Source of the DNA: Cellulosimicrobium sp. Marseille-Q4280
GTDB taxonomy: Bacteria; Actinomycetota; Actinomycetes; Actinomycetales; Cellulomonadaceae
DNA length: 64,000 nt
Assembly: GCF_943181405.1 (NCBI RefSeq)
Contig: NZ_CALPBY010000009.1
Location: 62,001 to 126,000, forward strand
Direction: 5' to 3'
Part shown: piece by piece, positions 32,103-40,692 of the stretch
How positions within the stretch are numbered: the stretch's first letter is position 1
Layout of the letters: each line of letters opens with the position of its first letter
Translations under genes and position numbers: made by a program
The notes under the pieces: model-generated
What the model was told of the DNA's origin: nothing
Seen by the model: only the letters and a program-made list of their open reading frames with translations
Database searches by the model: none

Positions 32103-32111
32103 GATGTGCGG
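32103..32111 (-). promoter_or_regulatory. CCGCACATC core, ambiguous class
   Basis: Spacer TCACGGGC places a GTG at 32094 at the leaderless position, yet a Shine-Dalgarno site and ATG follow 30 bases later. Confidence 0.7.
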
Positions 32112-32135
32112 CACCGCACCGATCCGGCGAGCTCG

Positions 32136-32690
32136 TCAGGGTGTGCGGTACCGGGCGCGGGCGCGGGCGGCGGACCGGGTCCTGGTTGCCGCGATGCGGC
32201 GGCGGGCACCTGACGTGCCGGCGCGCGGGGCGAGGGGCACGTGCCCGTACTGCACGACGGCGCGCACCGGGGCCTGCGGCTCGACGGCGGCGGCGGGCGC
32301 TACGGCCGGGATCTCCGCGGTGGTCGTCGCGGGCTCGGCCGCAGGGCCGTCCAGCGCGGCGACGATGTCGTCCACGCCCAGGGCGTTCGCGCGCCACAGC
32401 CGCTGCTCGAGCGCAGCGATCGGCACCCCGGCCAGCAACCCGACGCCGTACCCCAGCGCGGTGAGCACCAGGATCGCGGCCGTGGCCTGCGAGACGTCCT
32501 CGGCCGTGACGGCCGGGGCCTGGTAGCCCGGGATGAACTCCAGGGCCCCGAGCATCCCGCCGGCCGCGTGCCGCGCCAGGAGCTGGACCCCGACGACGAG
32601 CGCCGTGACAACCAGGGCCAGCATCGCGCTGGCCGCCGCGAAAGAGTGTGCCAAGCGGGTCTCGGCGGGGGTCGGGCGGAACGAGATCAC
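32136..32690 (-). CDS. two-helix membrane protein with basic tail
   Basis: 184 residues. Hydrophobic at about 14-42 and 68-90; Ala/Pro-rich linker; Arg-rich end (RRRIAATRTRSAARARARYR) that may touch nucleic acid or membrane. GTG start overlapping the upstream stop. Unknown. Confidence 0.7.
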   Translation of the reverse strand: MISFRPTPAETRLAHSFAAASAMLALVVTALVVGVQLLARHAAGGMLGALEFIPGYQAPAVTAEDVSQATAAILVLTALGYGVGLLAGVPIAALEQRLWRANALGVDDIVAALDGPAAEPATTTAEIPAVAPAAAVEPQAPVRAVVQYGHVPLAPRAGTSGARRRIAATRTRSAARARARYRTP

Positions 32691-32878
32691 AGACGGGCCT
32701 CCGAAGGCGGGTTGAGGGTGGAACGGGCGGCGCGGGCCTTGGCGACGACGCGACGCAGCGTCATGCCGGTCACGATCAGGGCCACGGCCAGCGCGACGGC
32801 GGCCGCGGCCGCCCACGGGCCGGCCAGCAGCATGTCCAGGGCGCCGGGGCCAGGCGCGAGCTCGTCCGCGCCGCTCAC
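32687..32878 (-). CDS. small single-span membrane protein
   Basis: 63 residues with one hydrophobic segment (about 18-40) and a basic end. GTG start overlapping the upstream stop. Confidence 0.65.
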   Translation of the reverse strand: MSGADELAPGPGALDMLLAGPWAAAAAVALAVALIVTGMTLRRVVAKARAARSTLNPPSEARL

Positions 32879-33390
32879 CGGTCACCGTCCAGGTCGAACG
32901 GCGCACCGTCGGCCGTGCACGAGGGCACGTAGTCGCCGCCGACGACGAACACCTGGCAGACCAGGTGCTGGCCGTCCCTGACGGCGTGCACCGTGGAGGA
33001 CGTGCCCTCCTCGACGGGCAGCTTCGGCTCGGCGGTGGTCAGGGAGCTGGCGTCGGGGTCGTTGACCAGCGCCAGGTCGAACCCGGCCTGGAACGCGGCC
33101 CGGGCCTGCTCGACCTGCTTGCCGGTGCCGCCCTGCCACGAGGCGAACATCGGCAGCACCAGCGCACCGATCGCGACGAGCGCTCCGCAGAACACCAGGA
33201 ACCCGCCGCTGGTGTCCCGGTCGTCGCGGGAGTCGAACGGGTCGGCGCGGCCGATCGAGATGAACCCGGCCACCAGCAGGGCGGCCGCGGCGAGCAGCGC
33301 CACGTACGTGCCGGGGTAGGTCCACACGTGGTTGAAGCCCTGGCCGTGCACCACGGGCACGGCGACGTCAGCGAGCACGGAGGTTGTCAT
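32875..33390 (-). CDS. membrane protein with extracytoplasmic domain
   Basis: 171 residues. Two hydrophobic segments (about 25-50 and 62-85), then about 85 soluble residues containing two Cys (VCQVF and PSC) that could form a disulphide. ATGA overlap. Unknown. Confidence 0.7.
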   Translation of the reverse strand: MTTSVLADVAVPVVHGQGFNHVWTYPGTYVALLAAAALLVAGFISIGRADPFDSRDDRDTSGGFLVFCGALVAIGALVLPMFASWQGGTGKQVEQARAAFQAGFDLALVNDPDASSLTTAEPKLPVEEGTSSTVHAVRDGQHLVCQVFVVGGDYVPSCTADGAPFDLDGDR

Positions 33391-34019
33391 CGGGTCTGGG
33401 CTCCTGCCAGGTCGTCGAGAAGGATCTGGGCGCACGACAGCGCCGCGGACACGCGCACGTGCCCGTGCTTGCAGCGGGCGAGCTCACCCGCGGGGCCCGC
33501 GTCCCAGATGACCGGGACGCGGCGCACCGCACCGTGCAGGCGCCGCTCGCCGTCCACGCGCGCACCGTCCGCGACGACGGGCACGAGGTCCTCGCGCTCG
33601 TACCGCACCAGCACCTGCTGCAGGTCGCTGGGCTCCTGCACGATCGGGAAGTAGCGGGCGGTGGGGCGCCCGTCGTCGTCGCGGGCGATCGGCACGCCGA
33701 GCAGGCGGGCCTCCTCGTCCGGGGCGACCGGGGTGGCGCGGGCATCACGGATCAGCCGGTCGACCTGCGCGCGAGCCTCGGGCGACGTGAGCTGCTCGAA
33801 CGCCTCCTCGAGCGAGCGGACCACCGGGTCGTCGGCGCGCGCCGCGTCAGCGACTCGGTGGTCCGGCTCGGTCGGCGCGTCGAACCCGGAGGTATCGAAC
33901 AGCTCGTGGCACGCGGTGCACTGCACCAGGCCGGGCAGCGCCGGCGTGAACGCGGTGCCGCCGCACAGGCAGGTCACGGGGGCGCCGTCGATGGTCGGCG
34001 CAGGCGCGGTGTCGGTCAT
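33387..34019 (-). CDS. zinc-ribbon protein
   Basis: 210 residues. CLCGG and CTAC near 17-40 form a likely zinc ribbon at the N-terminus. Then a helical part and a strand-rich C-terminus with RCKHGH. Possibly nucleic-acid binding. First of four genes; the other three are membrane proteins. Confidence 0.7.
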   Translation of the reverse strand: MTDTAPAPTIDGAPVTCLCGGTAFTPALPGLVQCTACHELFDTSGFDAPTEPDHRVADAARADDPVVRSLEEAFEQLTSPEARAQVDRLIRDARATPVAPDEEARLLGVPIARDDDGRPTARYFPIVQEPSDLQQVLVRYEREDLVPVVADGARVDGERRLHGAVRRVPVIWDAGPAGELARCKHGHVRVSAALSCAQILLDDLAGAQTR

Positions 34020-34027
34020 GGCGAACG

Positions 34028-34036
34028 TATGTGCGG
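34028..34036 (-). promoter_or_regulatory. CCGCACATA core, leaderless class
   Basis: Ninth base A; spacer CGTTCGCC to the ATG at 34019. Confidence 0.75.
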
Positions 34037-34052
34037 CACCTCGCCGCGCCGT

Positions 34053-34418
34053 TCACCCCCGGAAGGTCAGGCGCGCCTCGGCGTCCGCGAGGGCGACCAG
34101 GAGCGTGTCGATCACGTCCCGGGCCTGGGACGCGCCGGTCGGGGTGAACCGATCGCGGGCCGTGCGGGCGTGCTCGGCGTCCAGGTGCTCACGGACCCGC
34201 TGGACGTGGGTGAGCACGTGCGGCTCGATCACGGCCTCGCCCGGTGCCGGTGGGCCGCCCGGGACGGCCGGGGCCGGGGCGAGGCCACCGACCACGGTCA
34301 GGATCGCCTCGCGCTTGGCCGCCGGGACCGCGTGCGCCCAGCCGGACATCGGCTGGAACGGGCCCGGGGTCAGGTCGGTCGTCAGCTCGGCGGCCGCGGC
34401 GCGCACGTCGCCGCTCAC
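34053..34418 (-). CDS. hypothetical protein
   Basis: 121 residues, helical second half (HVQRVREHLDAEHARTARD), Pro/Gly-rich centre. GTG start overlapping the upstream stop. Unknown. Confidence 0.7.
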   Translation of the reverse strand: MSGDVRAAAAELTTDLTPGPFQPMSGWAHAVPAAKREAILTVVGGLAPAPAVPGGPPAPGEAVIEPHVLTHVQRVREHLDAEHARTARDRFTPTGASQARDVIDTLLVALADAEARLTFRG

Positions 34419-35002
34419 CGCTCACCCTCGGGTGCGTCGATCGCGACGGGGAAGTGGCGCGCCTCGATCAGCCGGTCACGGATCGCGTAGGCGCACGGGC
34501 GGCAGAACGTGATCGCGTCGGCCACGTGCTCCCACCGCGAGACCTGCACCGTGCGACGCGGGTCGATCTCGGCTTCGGCCCGGGCGACCGCCCGCGCGGC
34601 CTGCTGCTCGCCGTCGACCAGCGACGTGACGGGGAAGCCGAGCGACCAGGGCTGGTCGGGGTGGTTGTGGCACCAGAACTCGGTCTCGCGCACCCGCAGC
34701 AGGTGGGTGACCGCCTTCGCGCCCGGGCCCGGCGCGCCCTGGTAGTGGTGCTTGCCGGAGCCCTGGTATTCCCCGCGCAGCGGCACGGTGCGCCGCCAGA
34801 CCTCCGAGACGTCCCAGCCGGTGACGCCCGGGGCGTACTCGTTCTCGCTGGCGACGATCATCTGGACGAACAGCTCGATGGTGGCCTCGTCGTACCCGTG
34901 GCCGTGGATGTCGACGGCGAACACGGACCCGTCGTCCAGGTCCATCGACAGCGAGTAGTCGGGCAGCGAGGCGTACGCCGCCTCGACGACGCTCGCGCTC
35001 AC
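34415..35002 (-). CDS. hypothetical protein with His/Cys sites
   Basis: 195 residues. ETEFWCHNHPDQPW and ITFCRPCAYA contain Cys/His groups that could bind zinc; DIHGHGYDEA is near residue 37. Soluble. GTG start overlapping the upstream stop. Unknown. Confidence 0.7.
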   Translation of the reverse strand: MSASVVEAAYASLPDYSLSMDLDDGSVFAVDIHGHGYDEATIELFVQMIVASENEYAPGVTGWDVSEVWRRTVPLRGEYQGSGKHHYQGAPGPGAKAVTHLLRVRETEFWCHNHPDQPWSLGFPVTSLVDGEQQAARAVARAEAEIDPRRTVQVSRWEHVADAITFCRPCAYAIRDRLIEARHFPVAIDAPEGER

Positions 35003-35280
35003 CGGTCGCTGCCCGTCGTCTCGGGCCCCGTCTCGGCCGCGGCAGGCTCGATGTCGGTGACCTCGATCGTGACGCGCTTGCCGCCGATCTCGATCACCGC
35101 CGAGCCGTCGAACTGGCGCTCGACCCAGTACCCGACCGCGCCGACGACCATGCTCGTCGCGCCCTCGGACTCGTCCTTGTCGAGGAACCGGGTCCGACCC
35201 TTGTTCAGCCGCCCCACCACCAGTCCCTTGCCCCACGGGGCGGGCATGACGCCGTACTCGTTGCCGCGTTCGCTGGTCAT
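34999..35280 (-). CDS. hypothetical protein
   Basis: 93 residues, strand-rich (VIEIGGKRVTIEVTDIEP). Basic middle (NKGRTRFLDKDE). The ATG at 35280 is preferred because of CGGAGC upstream; an ATG at 35313 is possible. Unknown. Confidence 0.7.
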   Translation of the reverse strand: MTSERGNEYGVMPAPWGKGLVVGRLNKGRTRFLDKDESEGATSMVVGAVGYWVERQFDGSAVIEIGGKRVTIEVTDIEPAAAETGPETTGSDR

Positions 35281-35336
35281 GGTGCTCCGTCCGGTAGGTG
35301 AGTGCCGCGGCATGCGGCCCTCTGGCGTATGTGCGG
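35281..35336 (-). promoter_or_regulatory. CCGCACATA core with hairpin leader
   Basis: Core at 35328-35336, 47 bases to the ATG at 35280, leader hairpin GCCGC/GCGGC (35304-35318) and CGGAGC. Confidence 0.7.
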
Positions 35337-35351
35337 CACCGCCGCGGGTCC

Positions 35352-35867
35352 TCAGCGGGGCCGGGGCGGGCGGACCGGGCGCGAGACCAGCAGGCGCGCG
35401 CGCTCCGCCGACCGCTGCCGGGACCCCGCGATGTAGTCGACCGCGCGGCGCCGGTCGCCCCGGGCCGCGAGCTGCCGCGCGAGCTCGGCGTTCTCGGCCG
35501 CGTCGCGCGCCATGCGCCGCCGGTTCGGCTGGGAGAGCACCTCGAGCGCGAACATGACCAGCACCGCCGCGGCGAACCACGCCGGGACCTGCCAGGCACC
35601 TTGGTGCACGCCGATCACGACGCCCGCCACCAGGATCCCCACGAGCATGGCGACGAACGGCGGGCCGAAGGTCGTCATGCCGCTGCGGTCGGTCGAGGCG
35701 GCCTGCGACCGCAGCGCCCGGTAGACCCGGTGGTTCCAGGACCCCGGCCAGGTCGCCTCGGCGCGCCCGCACCGCGAGCACACCGCGCCGGTCGAGCCGT
35801 CGGCCAGGGCAGGGAACCGGTGCCGGGACAGCAGGCACCGGGCCTCCCGGGCGAGTCGGGCGCTCAC
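35352..35867 (-). CDS. zinc-ribbon plus membrane protein
   Basis: 171 residues. An early Cys near 9 and CSRCGR near 29 suggest a metal site; hydrophobic at about 63-82 and 90-108; basic tail (SRQRSAERARLL). GTG start overlapping the upstream stop. Unknown. Confidence 0.7.
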   Translation of the reverse strand: MSARLAREARCLLSRHRFPALADGSTGAVCSRCGRAEATWPGSWNHRVYRALRSQAASTDRSGMTTFGPPFVAMLVGILVAGVVIGVHQGAWQVPAWFAAAVLVMFALEVLSQPNRRRMARDAAENAELARQLAARGDRRRAVDYIAGSRQRSAERARLLVSRPVRPPRPR

Positions 35868-36793
35868 GCCGTCACCCCGGCGGCGCGCTGGGCCTGCTCT
35901 GCCGCCCACGGCATCCGACGGGTCTGGTCGCCGTGGCAGTGCATCGGGCCGTCCGCGACCGGGGCGTGCTCGACGCGGTGCGGGGCGTGGTCGGCCTTGT
36001 TCGCGCACAGCCCCTGGGGCACGGAGCGCTCGGCCGGCAGGTCCTCGACCAGAAGGCCGGCGACCTCGAGCACGCTGGCGATCACGCGCCCGTCCAGCTG
36101 CTTGGGCACGAACCCGTAGCGCACGAGCTCGGCAGCGACGGCCGCCTCGACCGGTCGGGCCTCGTGCCCGAGCGGTCGTGCGTCCACCTTGCGCCACGGC
36201 GCGGCCAGCGCGCGGGCGGTGTCCTCGGGCCCGGGCACCGGCACGCCGGCGTAGGCCAGGGCACCCAGCATCGACTCGGCGACGTCGGCGTCGGTGGCCT
36301 GGGCGGTGTCCACGTCGGACTGCGCCGGGACCATCTGGGTCCACGGCTCGTCGCCGGTGCCGGGCCCGCGAACCCAGATGGTGATGCTGCCGAACACGTT
36401 GCGGTAGGCGTGCACGGCGTCGTTGTCGAACCGGGCGGACGCCGCCGCGACGGCCATCGACGGCGCCGGCGCGCGGCCGTGGACCGCCACGTACCTGTCG
36501 AGCTCGTCGGCCAGGTCGCCCTGCCCGTCCTGGCGCAGCCGGTTCGCGAGCTCGTAGACCTGCCCGGCCAGGGAGTCCGGCTGGTAGTAGCCGCGGGCGC
36601 GGGCGACCGGCTGGGCGGCGGCCGACAGCACGGCGCGGGCGATCTTCACGCCGAGGTCGAAGGTGCTCATGCCGTCGTTCTCGTCGTTCTCGAGGGTGTC
36701 GATGGCGACGGACTCGGCGATCTCGACGTGGTCCGGGGTCAGGTGGACCGTGATCGGCTCGGGCGCGACGTAGTCGTCGTCGGTGCTCGTCAT
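35864..36793 (-). CDS. hypothetical protein
   Basis: 309 residues, soluble, Ala/Val/Asp-rich. VHLTPDHVEIAESVAIDTLEND at the start; the late part has CANKADHAPHR and MHCHGDQTRR, Cys/His groups that may bind metal. ATGA overlap. Unknown. Confidence 0.7.
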   Translation of the reverse strand: MTSTDDDYVAPEPITVHLTPDHVEIAESVAIDTLENDENDGMSTFDLGVKIARAVLSAAAQPVARARGYYQPDSLAGQVYELANRLRQDGQGDLADELDRYVAVHGRAPAPSMAVAAASARFDNDAVHAYRNVFGSITIWVRGPGTGDEPWTQMVPAQSDVDTAQATDADVAESMLGALAYAGVPVPGPEDTARALAAPWRKVDARPLGHEARPVEAAVAAELVRYGFVPKQLDGRVIASVLEVAGLLVEDLPAERSVPQGLCANKADHAPHRVEHAPVADGPMHCHGDQTRRMPWAAEQAQRAAGVTA

Positions 36794-37020
36794 GTGTTCT
36801 TGCCCCTCTCGCTGAACCCGCACGCGCACTCCAGGTATGGCACCCGGGCGGCGGAGACCTTGTTCTGCACACCGGCCAGGGAGTAGGTGCCCAGCGGTGC
36901 GGGCTCCAGCTTCCAGACCAGCTGCAGGGATCCGACCGCGGCGCAGTCGGGGCATGCGATGTCGGCCAGCGCCGCGGCGACCCTCGGGTCGACGTTCCCG
37001 TGGTCGGTGGTTGCGGTCAT
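36790..37020 (-). CDS. small four-Cys zinc-ribbon protein
   Basis: 76 residues. CPDC near 23-26 and CACGF near 67-70 form a classic four-Cys ribbon with about 40 residues between. Likely nucleic-acid or protein binding. ATGA overlap. Confidence 0.75.
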   Translation of the reverse strand: MTATTDHGNVDPRVAAALADIACPDCAAVGSLQLVWKLEPAPLGTYSLAGVQNKVSAARVPYLECACGFSERGKNT

Positions 37021-37556
37021 GGCGTCGCGACGGCCCAGGGCGGGTCGACGGGGGCAGGTCGGGTCACCACGGTGAACGTCTCGTTCTCGGTCCGGGCGCG
37101 GTACCACAGCGGCGGGTCGGCGATGAACCGGTCGATGGAGGCGACGTCCAGCGCGGAGAACACGACCTTGTCGTCGAAGTCGCGGCGCGCACCGTACTGG
37201 ACGGCCAGGGCGGGGTTGGCGGCGAGCACGGCGTCGACGACCTCGGACCAGACGTCGCCCAGGCGCCTGCCGTCGACCGCGGCTGTGTACGCGTCGCGGG
37301 CGGCGTCCTCGAGTGCCTTGCGCTCGGGCTTGAGCGGGGTGATGACGCCGTCGCCGTGGCGGTGCGGGCCGACCTGCGCGTCGGCGGTGCAGTACCGCGC
37401 GCCGCACGACGCCCCGGCGGACTGCGGCGCGGGTGCGGGCAGCGCGCCGAGCGCCACGGCGGCCATCTTCGCGGCGTGCCCGGCGTTCAGGGCCCAGCCG
37501 GCCTCGTGCAGGGCGTCGGCGACGGCCTGGAGGTTCTCGGGGGTCGGCGTGGGCAT
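37017..37556 (-). CDS. hypothetical protein
   Basis: 179 residues, with CGARYCTADAQVGPHRHGDG (Cys and His near 50-70), then a helical part. TGATG junction. Unknown. Confidence 0.7.
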   Translation of the reverse strand: MPTPTPENLQAVADALHEAGWALNAGHAAKMAAVALGALPAPAPQSAGASCGARYCTADAQVGPHRHGDGVITPLKPERKALEDAARDAYTAAVDGRRLGDVWSEVVDAVLAANPALAVQYGARRDFDDKVVFSALDVASIDRFIADPPLWYRARTENETFTVVTRPAPVDPPWAVATP

Positions 37557-38113
37557 CACTTGTCCTCCGGCTTCGTCGGCTTGGTGTGGAACAGGGCGGT
37601 CAGGGCGCGGTCGGCCCGGACGATCTCGTAGGCCTGCCCACCGGTCTCGATGTACTCGTGCACGAGCCGGGCGACCCCGGTGAGCGTCCCGTTGTGCGTG
37701 TCGACGACGGCTCGGGACATGTCGGCGAACGTCGCGACGAACGAGGTCGGGTGCTGGGCGACGATCGAGCGCGGGTCGGCCTTGGCCCAGGCGAGCATCA
37801 GGTCGATCCCGATCCGGTCGACCAGGGTGGCGCCGTGGAACGACTCGGCGAGGGCCTGCAGCGGGGTCGGGTCGACCTTCGCCGCGGCCAGGCGGGCGGA
37901 CACCGCGCCCTGCTCGCGCAGCTCGGCCTGGGCGGCAGCGAGCTGGCGGGCATGGGCCAGCGGGTCGCTCCTGGCGTCGTCGAGCTCGCGCAGCGCGGAC
38001 GCCACCGCGGCAACCTTCTGCCAGTCGCCCTCGGCGGCTGCGAGCTCCAGGAGCCGGGCGGCCTCGCCCGGCTCGATGTCGGTCGCCGGCGGCGTGTAGT
38101 CGGTGAGGTCCAT
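37556..38113 (-). CDS. hypothetical helical protein
   Basis: 185 residues, mostly helical; LLELAAAEGDWQKVAAVASALREL resembles a TPR-like helical hairpin near residues 20-45. Soluble. First gene of a five-gene unit. Unknown. Confidence 0.7.
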   Translation of the reverse strand: MDLTDYTPPATDIEPGEAARLLELAAAEGDWQKVAAVASALRELDDARSDPLAHARQLAAAQAELREQGAVSARLAAAKVDPTPLQALAESFHGATLVDRIGIDLMLAWAKADPRSIVAQHPTSFVATFADMSRAVVDTHNGTLTGVARLVHEYIETGGQAYEIVRADRALTALFHTKPTKPEDK

Positions 38114-38121
38114 GCACTGCT

Positions 38122-38130
38122 GATGTGCGG
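38122..38130 (-). promoter_or_regulatory. CCGCACATC core, leaderless class
   Basis: Spacer AGCAGTGC to the ATG at 38113; rules out the longer frame start at 38236. Confidence 0.75.
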
Positions 38131-38154
38131 CACGGCATGGACTGCCGGCGGCGG

Positions 38155-38544
38155 TCAGGGGCAGGGGTCCTCGACCAGCTGCAGGTCCGGCTCGGTCATC
38201 GAGAAGGTGTGCCGCCCGTCGCCGGTCTGGAAGCACACGTCTCCGTCGACCTCGTGCATCGTCACGCCGAGGTCGGACAGGTCCTGCCCGGTGACCTGCT
38301 CGATCTCGTCGACCGTCGTCGGGTCCAGAGGGTCCAGGGCCTGCTCGGTGCGCAGCGCCGTGAACGAGGTCTGCAGGGTGGACTTGGCGGCCTGCGCGTG
38401 GCCGAAGTCGACCCAGGAGCGGTAGATGGTCACGCTCAGCGCCACACCAAGTGCGGCGATGGCGACGAACACGGCTGCGACCTTGACCTTCTCGCGGGTG
38501 GTCATCGGCTCGTCGGTGTCGGCCTGGGCGTACGGCTTGGTCAT
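38155..38544 (-). CDS. single-span membrane protein
   Basis: 129 residues. Hydrophobic segment at about 24-43 after a basic stretch (REKVK), so the C-terminal 85 residues probably face outside; two Cys there (VCFQ and DPCP) could pair. Unknown. Confidence 0.7.
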   Translation of the reverse strand: MTKPYAQADTDEPMTTREKVKVAAVFVAIAALGVALSVTIYRSWVDFGHAQAAKSTLQTSFTALRTEQALDPLDPTTVDEIEQVTGQDLSDLGVTMHEVDGDVCFQTGDGRHTFSMTEPDLQLVEDPCP

Positions 38545-38942
38545 CGGGTCTCCTCGGTCGGGGTGGTCGGGGTGGTCGGGATGGTGCGCTCCAAGCGCAC
38601 GCAGGTGGGGCAGCAGCGCTGGGACCAGACGGGGTGCTCGGTCCGGGTCGCGACGAACAGGGCGGAACGCTCGTTGTGCCCGAAGCGGCTCCCGCACAGG
38701 CCCACGCCGTTCGACGTGCCGTCCGGCAGGGTCGAGGTCACGTGCCACGGGCCGGCCTTCTCGTACTCCGGGTCGAACCGGTAGGCCGAGCGGCCCCACA
38801 CCAGCGGGCGGCGCACGTCGGCCATCAGGTCCTGCGACCGCTCGGCTCGCGCACGGCGCAGCCCGGCGGCACGGGCGGCGCGCCACGACTCCGCTGACGA
38901 CCTCTGCCGCGGCGGCGGTGGCGGCTGGATGCCCGGGCTCAC
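38541..38942 (-). CDS. hypothetical protein with Cys cluster
   Basis: 133 residues. Pro/Arg-rich start, CGSRFGHNERS and CCPTC near the end suggest a metal site. GTG start overlapping the upstream stop. Unknown. Confidence 0.7.
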   Translation of the reverse strand: MSPGIQPPPPPRQRSSAESWRAARAAGLRRARAERSQDLMADVRRPLVWGRSAYRFDPEYEKAGPWHVTSTLPDGTSNGVGLCGSRFGHNERSALFVATRTEHPVWSQRCCPTCVRLERTIPTTPTTPTEETR

Positions 38943-39313
38943 GCCGGCTCCCGGGCTGCGTCGTGCAGCGCGGTAGTGAACCGGTCCAGGCGCCGGGCTG
39001 CTCCGGCGTGCGCGTGCGCCTCGTCGGCGTACCGCATCGCCCAGGTCGAGCGGCCGCCGACCTTCTCCGCTTCGGCGAGGTAGACGCCGACCTGCGGGGT
39101 GAGCACGAGATCGTCGGTGCGCGGGCCCAGCAGGCCGCGGGCGAACTGCGCGACCGCCTGGCGGCCCGCGGCGTCGTGGTAGTCGCTGGACCGGACGAAG
39201 CTGGCCAGCGCGTCCGCGTCGTCCAGGGACAGGCCCTGGTGCTTCGCGGCCCACAGCACGTGGACCAGCGCGGTGTGGTCGGCCTCGTACGCCTTCGGCG
39301 CGCCGTCGCTCAC
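38939..39313 (-). CDS. hypothetical helical protein
   Basis: 124 residues, helical (ADHTALVHVLWAAKHQG, ARRLDRFTTALHDAA). GTG start overlapping the upstream stop. Unknown. Confidence 0.7.
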   Translation of the reverse strand: MSDGAPKAYEADHTALVHVLWAAKHQGLSLDDADALASFVRSSDYHDAAGRQAVAQFARGLLGPRTDDLVLTPQVGVYLAEAEKVGGRSTWAMRYADEAHAHAGAARRLDRFTTALHDAAREPA

Positions 39314-39642
39314 GACAACCACCCCACCAGGGCCACCAGCTGCGACTGGACGAACGCGAAGGCGAGCGGCACGAACCACACCGCCAGCGGAGCCGCGAGG
39401 CAGCACCACCCGTTGATCTGTACTGACCGGGCGGACTGGCGCGCCGACGTCCACGTGTTGTGGGCCGCGACCGCCGCTTCGTCCCTGGCCTGCGAGCGCT
39501 CCCGCGTCGCGAGCTCGCGCACCGCGTCGGCCAAATGGTGGTCGGCTGTGGAGGCCATCGAGCGGGCGCACGTGATCATGACGACTCCGGCGACCATCAC
39601 GGCGTACACGACGACCTGCACGACGACCGGCAAGCCGCTCAC
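39310..39642 (-). CDS. two-helix membrane protein
   Basis: 110 residues. Hydrophobic at about 5-25 and 78-107, with a charged helix between. GTG start overlapping the upstream stop. Unknown. Confidence 0.7.
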   Translation of the reverse strand: MSGLPVVVQVVVYAVMVAGVVMITCARSMASTADHHLADAVRELATRERSQARDEAAVAAHNTWTSARQSARSVQINGWCCLAAPLAVWFVPLAFAFVQSQLVALVGWLS

Positions 39643-39959
39643 GACGCCGCACCCTTCACGAGCCGGAAGCCGGTGGAGGTGGGGCGCATCCGGTCAACCC
39701 GGATGGTGCTGGTCTTGCCGCGCCGGTCGTTGGGCACCCAGTCCGGGCCGACCTGCGTGCCGGCGGCAGCGGGGCCGTGCCGGTCGAGCATCTTCTGGTC
39801 GCGGTCGGCGTTGGTGAGCGTCACGACCTTCGCGACGCGCTGCCCGCGGGTGTCGACGTCGAGGTCCACCACGCGCACGGTGCGTCCGGCGCAGCGCGGG
39901 TCGTTGTCGGCCCAGACCTGCCCCGGGCTCACCTCGGGGACGTCGGCGGTGTTCGTCAT
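39639..39959 (-). CDS. hypothetical protein, possible KOW/SH3-like fold
   Basis: 106 residues. The start (VSPGQVWADNDPRCAGRTVRVVDLD) followed by RVAKVVTL and STIRVDRM resembles small SH3/KOW-like beta barrels common in phage proteins (PGQVW...D...R...V). Nucleic-acid binding is possible but unproven. First gene of a five-gene unit. Confidence 0.65.
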   Translation of the reverse strand: MTNTADVPEVSPGQVWADNDPRCAGRTVRVVDLDVDTRGQRVAKVVTLTNADRDQKMLDRHGPAAAGTQVGPDWVPNDRRGKTSTIRVDRMRPTSTGFRLVKGAAS

Positions 39960-39967
39960 GGCGAGAA

Positions 39968-39976
39968 GATGTGCGG
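39968..39976 (-). promoter_or_regulatory. CCGCACATC core, leaderless class
   Basis: Spacer TTCTCGCC to the ATG at 39959. Confidence 0.75.
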
Positions 39977-39979
39977 CAC

Positions 39980-40573
39980 CTACCGGTTGCGGGCGGCGTC
40001 GGCCGCCTCCTCCACGCGCCGCGCCCGCGTACACCGTCGGCAGTCGCAGTCCTCGAAGTCGTCGCTGTGCACGAAGTCGACCGTGGCGACCGAGAAGCCG
40101 CCGTGCCCGTAGACGTCGACGTGGCCGGTCACGGCGTGGTCGCCGTCGACGTAGGACCAGGTGATGTCGTGCCCGCGCCCAGGCCGGGACTCCTCGGCCA
40201 GGTGCAGAGCCATCCCCGGGCCCCACCACGAGTGCGGGGCGTCCACGCTGAACTCGTGGCGGGCGATGGTCAGGTCCCGGCTGATCGCCTCGGCCTGCTC
40301 GCGGTTCACCAGCGAGGCCTTGGTACCGGCCGCGGCCGTGGCCGGCGGGTCGAGGTGCTCGCGCACGCGCGCGAGCGCGGCGGTGATCCGCTCGGCCTGG
40401 GCTCGCCCGGACGCCTGCCCGGATGCGGCGAGCTCGTGCGCCAGGGCCTCGAGGTCGTCGGCGGCCGCGGCGGCGCGCTGGGTGCGGGCGTCGACGATCG
40501 TGGCGCCGCAGCGGCACCCGATGTACGGGTCGCGGTCGGGGTCGGGTGAGCAGCCACCGGCGTGGTGGATCAT
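39980..40573 (-). CDS. hypothetical protein with N- and C-terminal Cys motifs
   Basis: 197 residues. CRCG at the N-terminus (near 20) and CDCRRC near the C-terminus (about 176) could form metal sites; helical middle and a beta segment (VTGHVDVYGHGGFSVATVDF). Unknown. Single gene with a leader. Confidence 0.7.
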   Translation of the reverse strand: MIHHAGGCSPDPDRDPYIGCRCGATIVDARTQRAAAAADDLEALAHELAASGQASGRAQAERITAALARVREHLDPPATAAAGTKASLVNREQAEAISRDLTIARHEFSVDAPHSWWGPGMALHLAEESRPGRGHDITWSYVDGDHAVTGHVDVYGHGGFSVATVDFVHSDDFEDCDCRRCTRARRVEEAADAARNR

Positions 40574-40635
40574 GGTCGTCTCCTGGGGCGGTCACGTCGC
40601 GGGCCCGGGGCGGCCTGCCCCCAGTGGATGTGCGG
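40574..40635 (-). promoter_or_regulatory. CCGCACATC core with hairpin leader
   Basis: Core at 40627-40635, 53-base leader with GGGGC/GCCCC hairpin (40607-40621) and CAGGAG before the ATG at 40573. Confidence 0.75.
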
Positions 40636-40668
40636 CAGGGCCCCGCCGGTGCGACTGGCGGGGCCCTG
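40636..40668 (-). terminator. intrinsic-type hairpin
   Basis: Perfect 12-base arms (CAGGGCCCCGCC and its complement) with a 9-base loop after the stop of the 40693-41253 gene; immediately followed by the next core. Confidence 0.8.
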
Positions 40669-40692
40669 CTCGGCGCTGCGGTGCGGCGGTGC

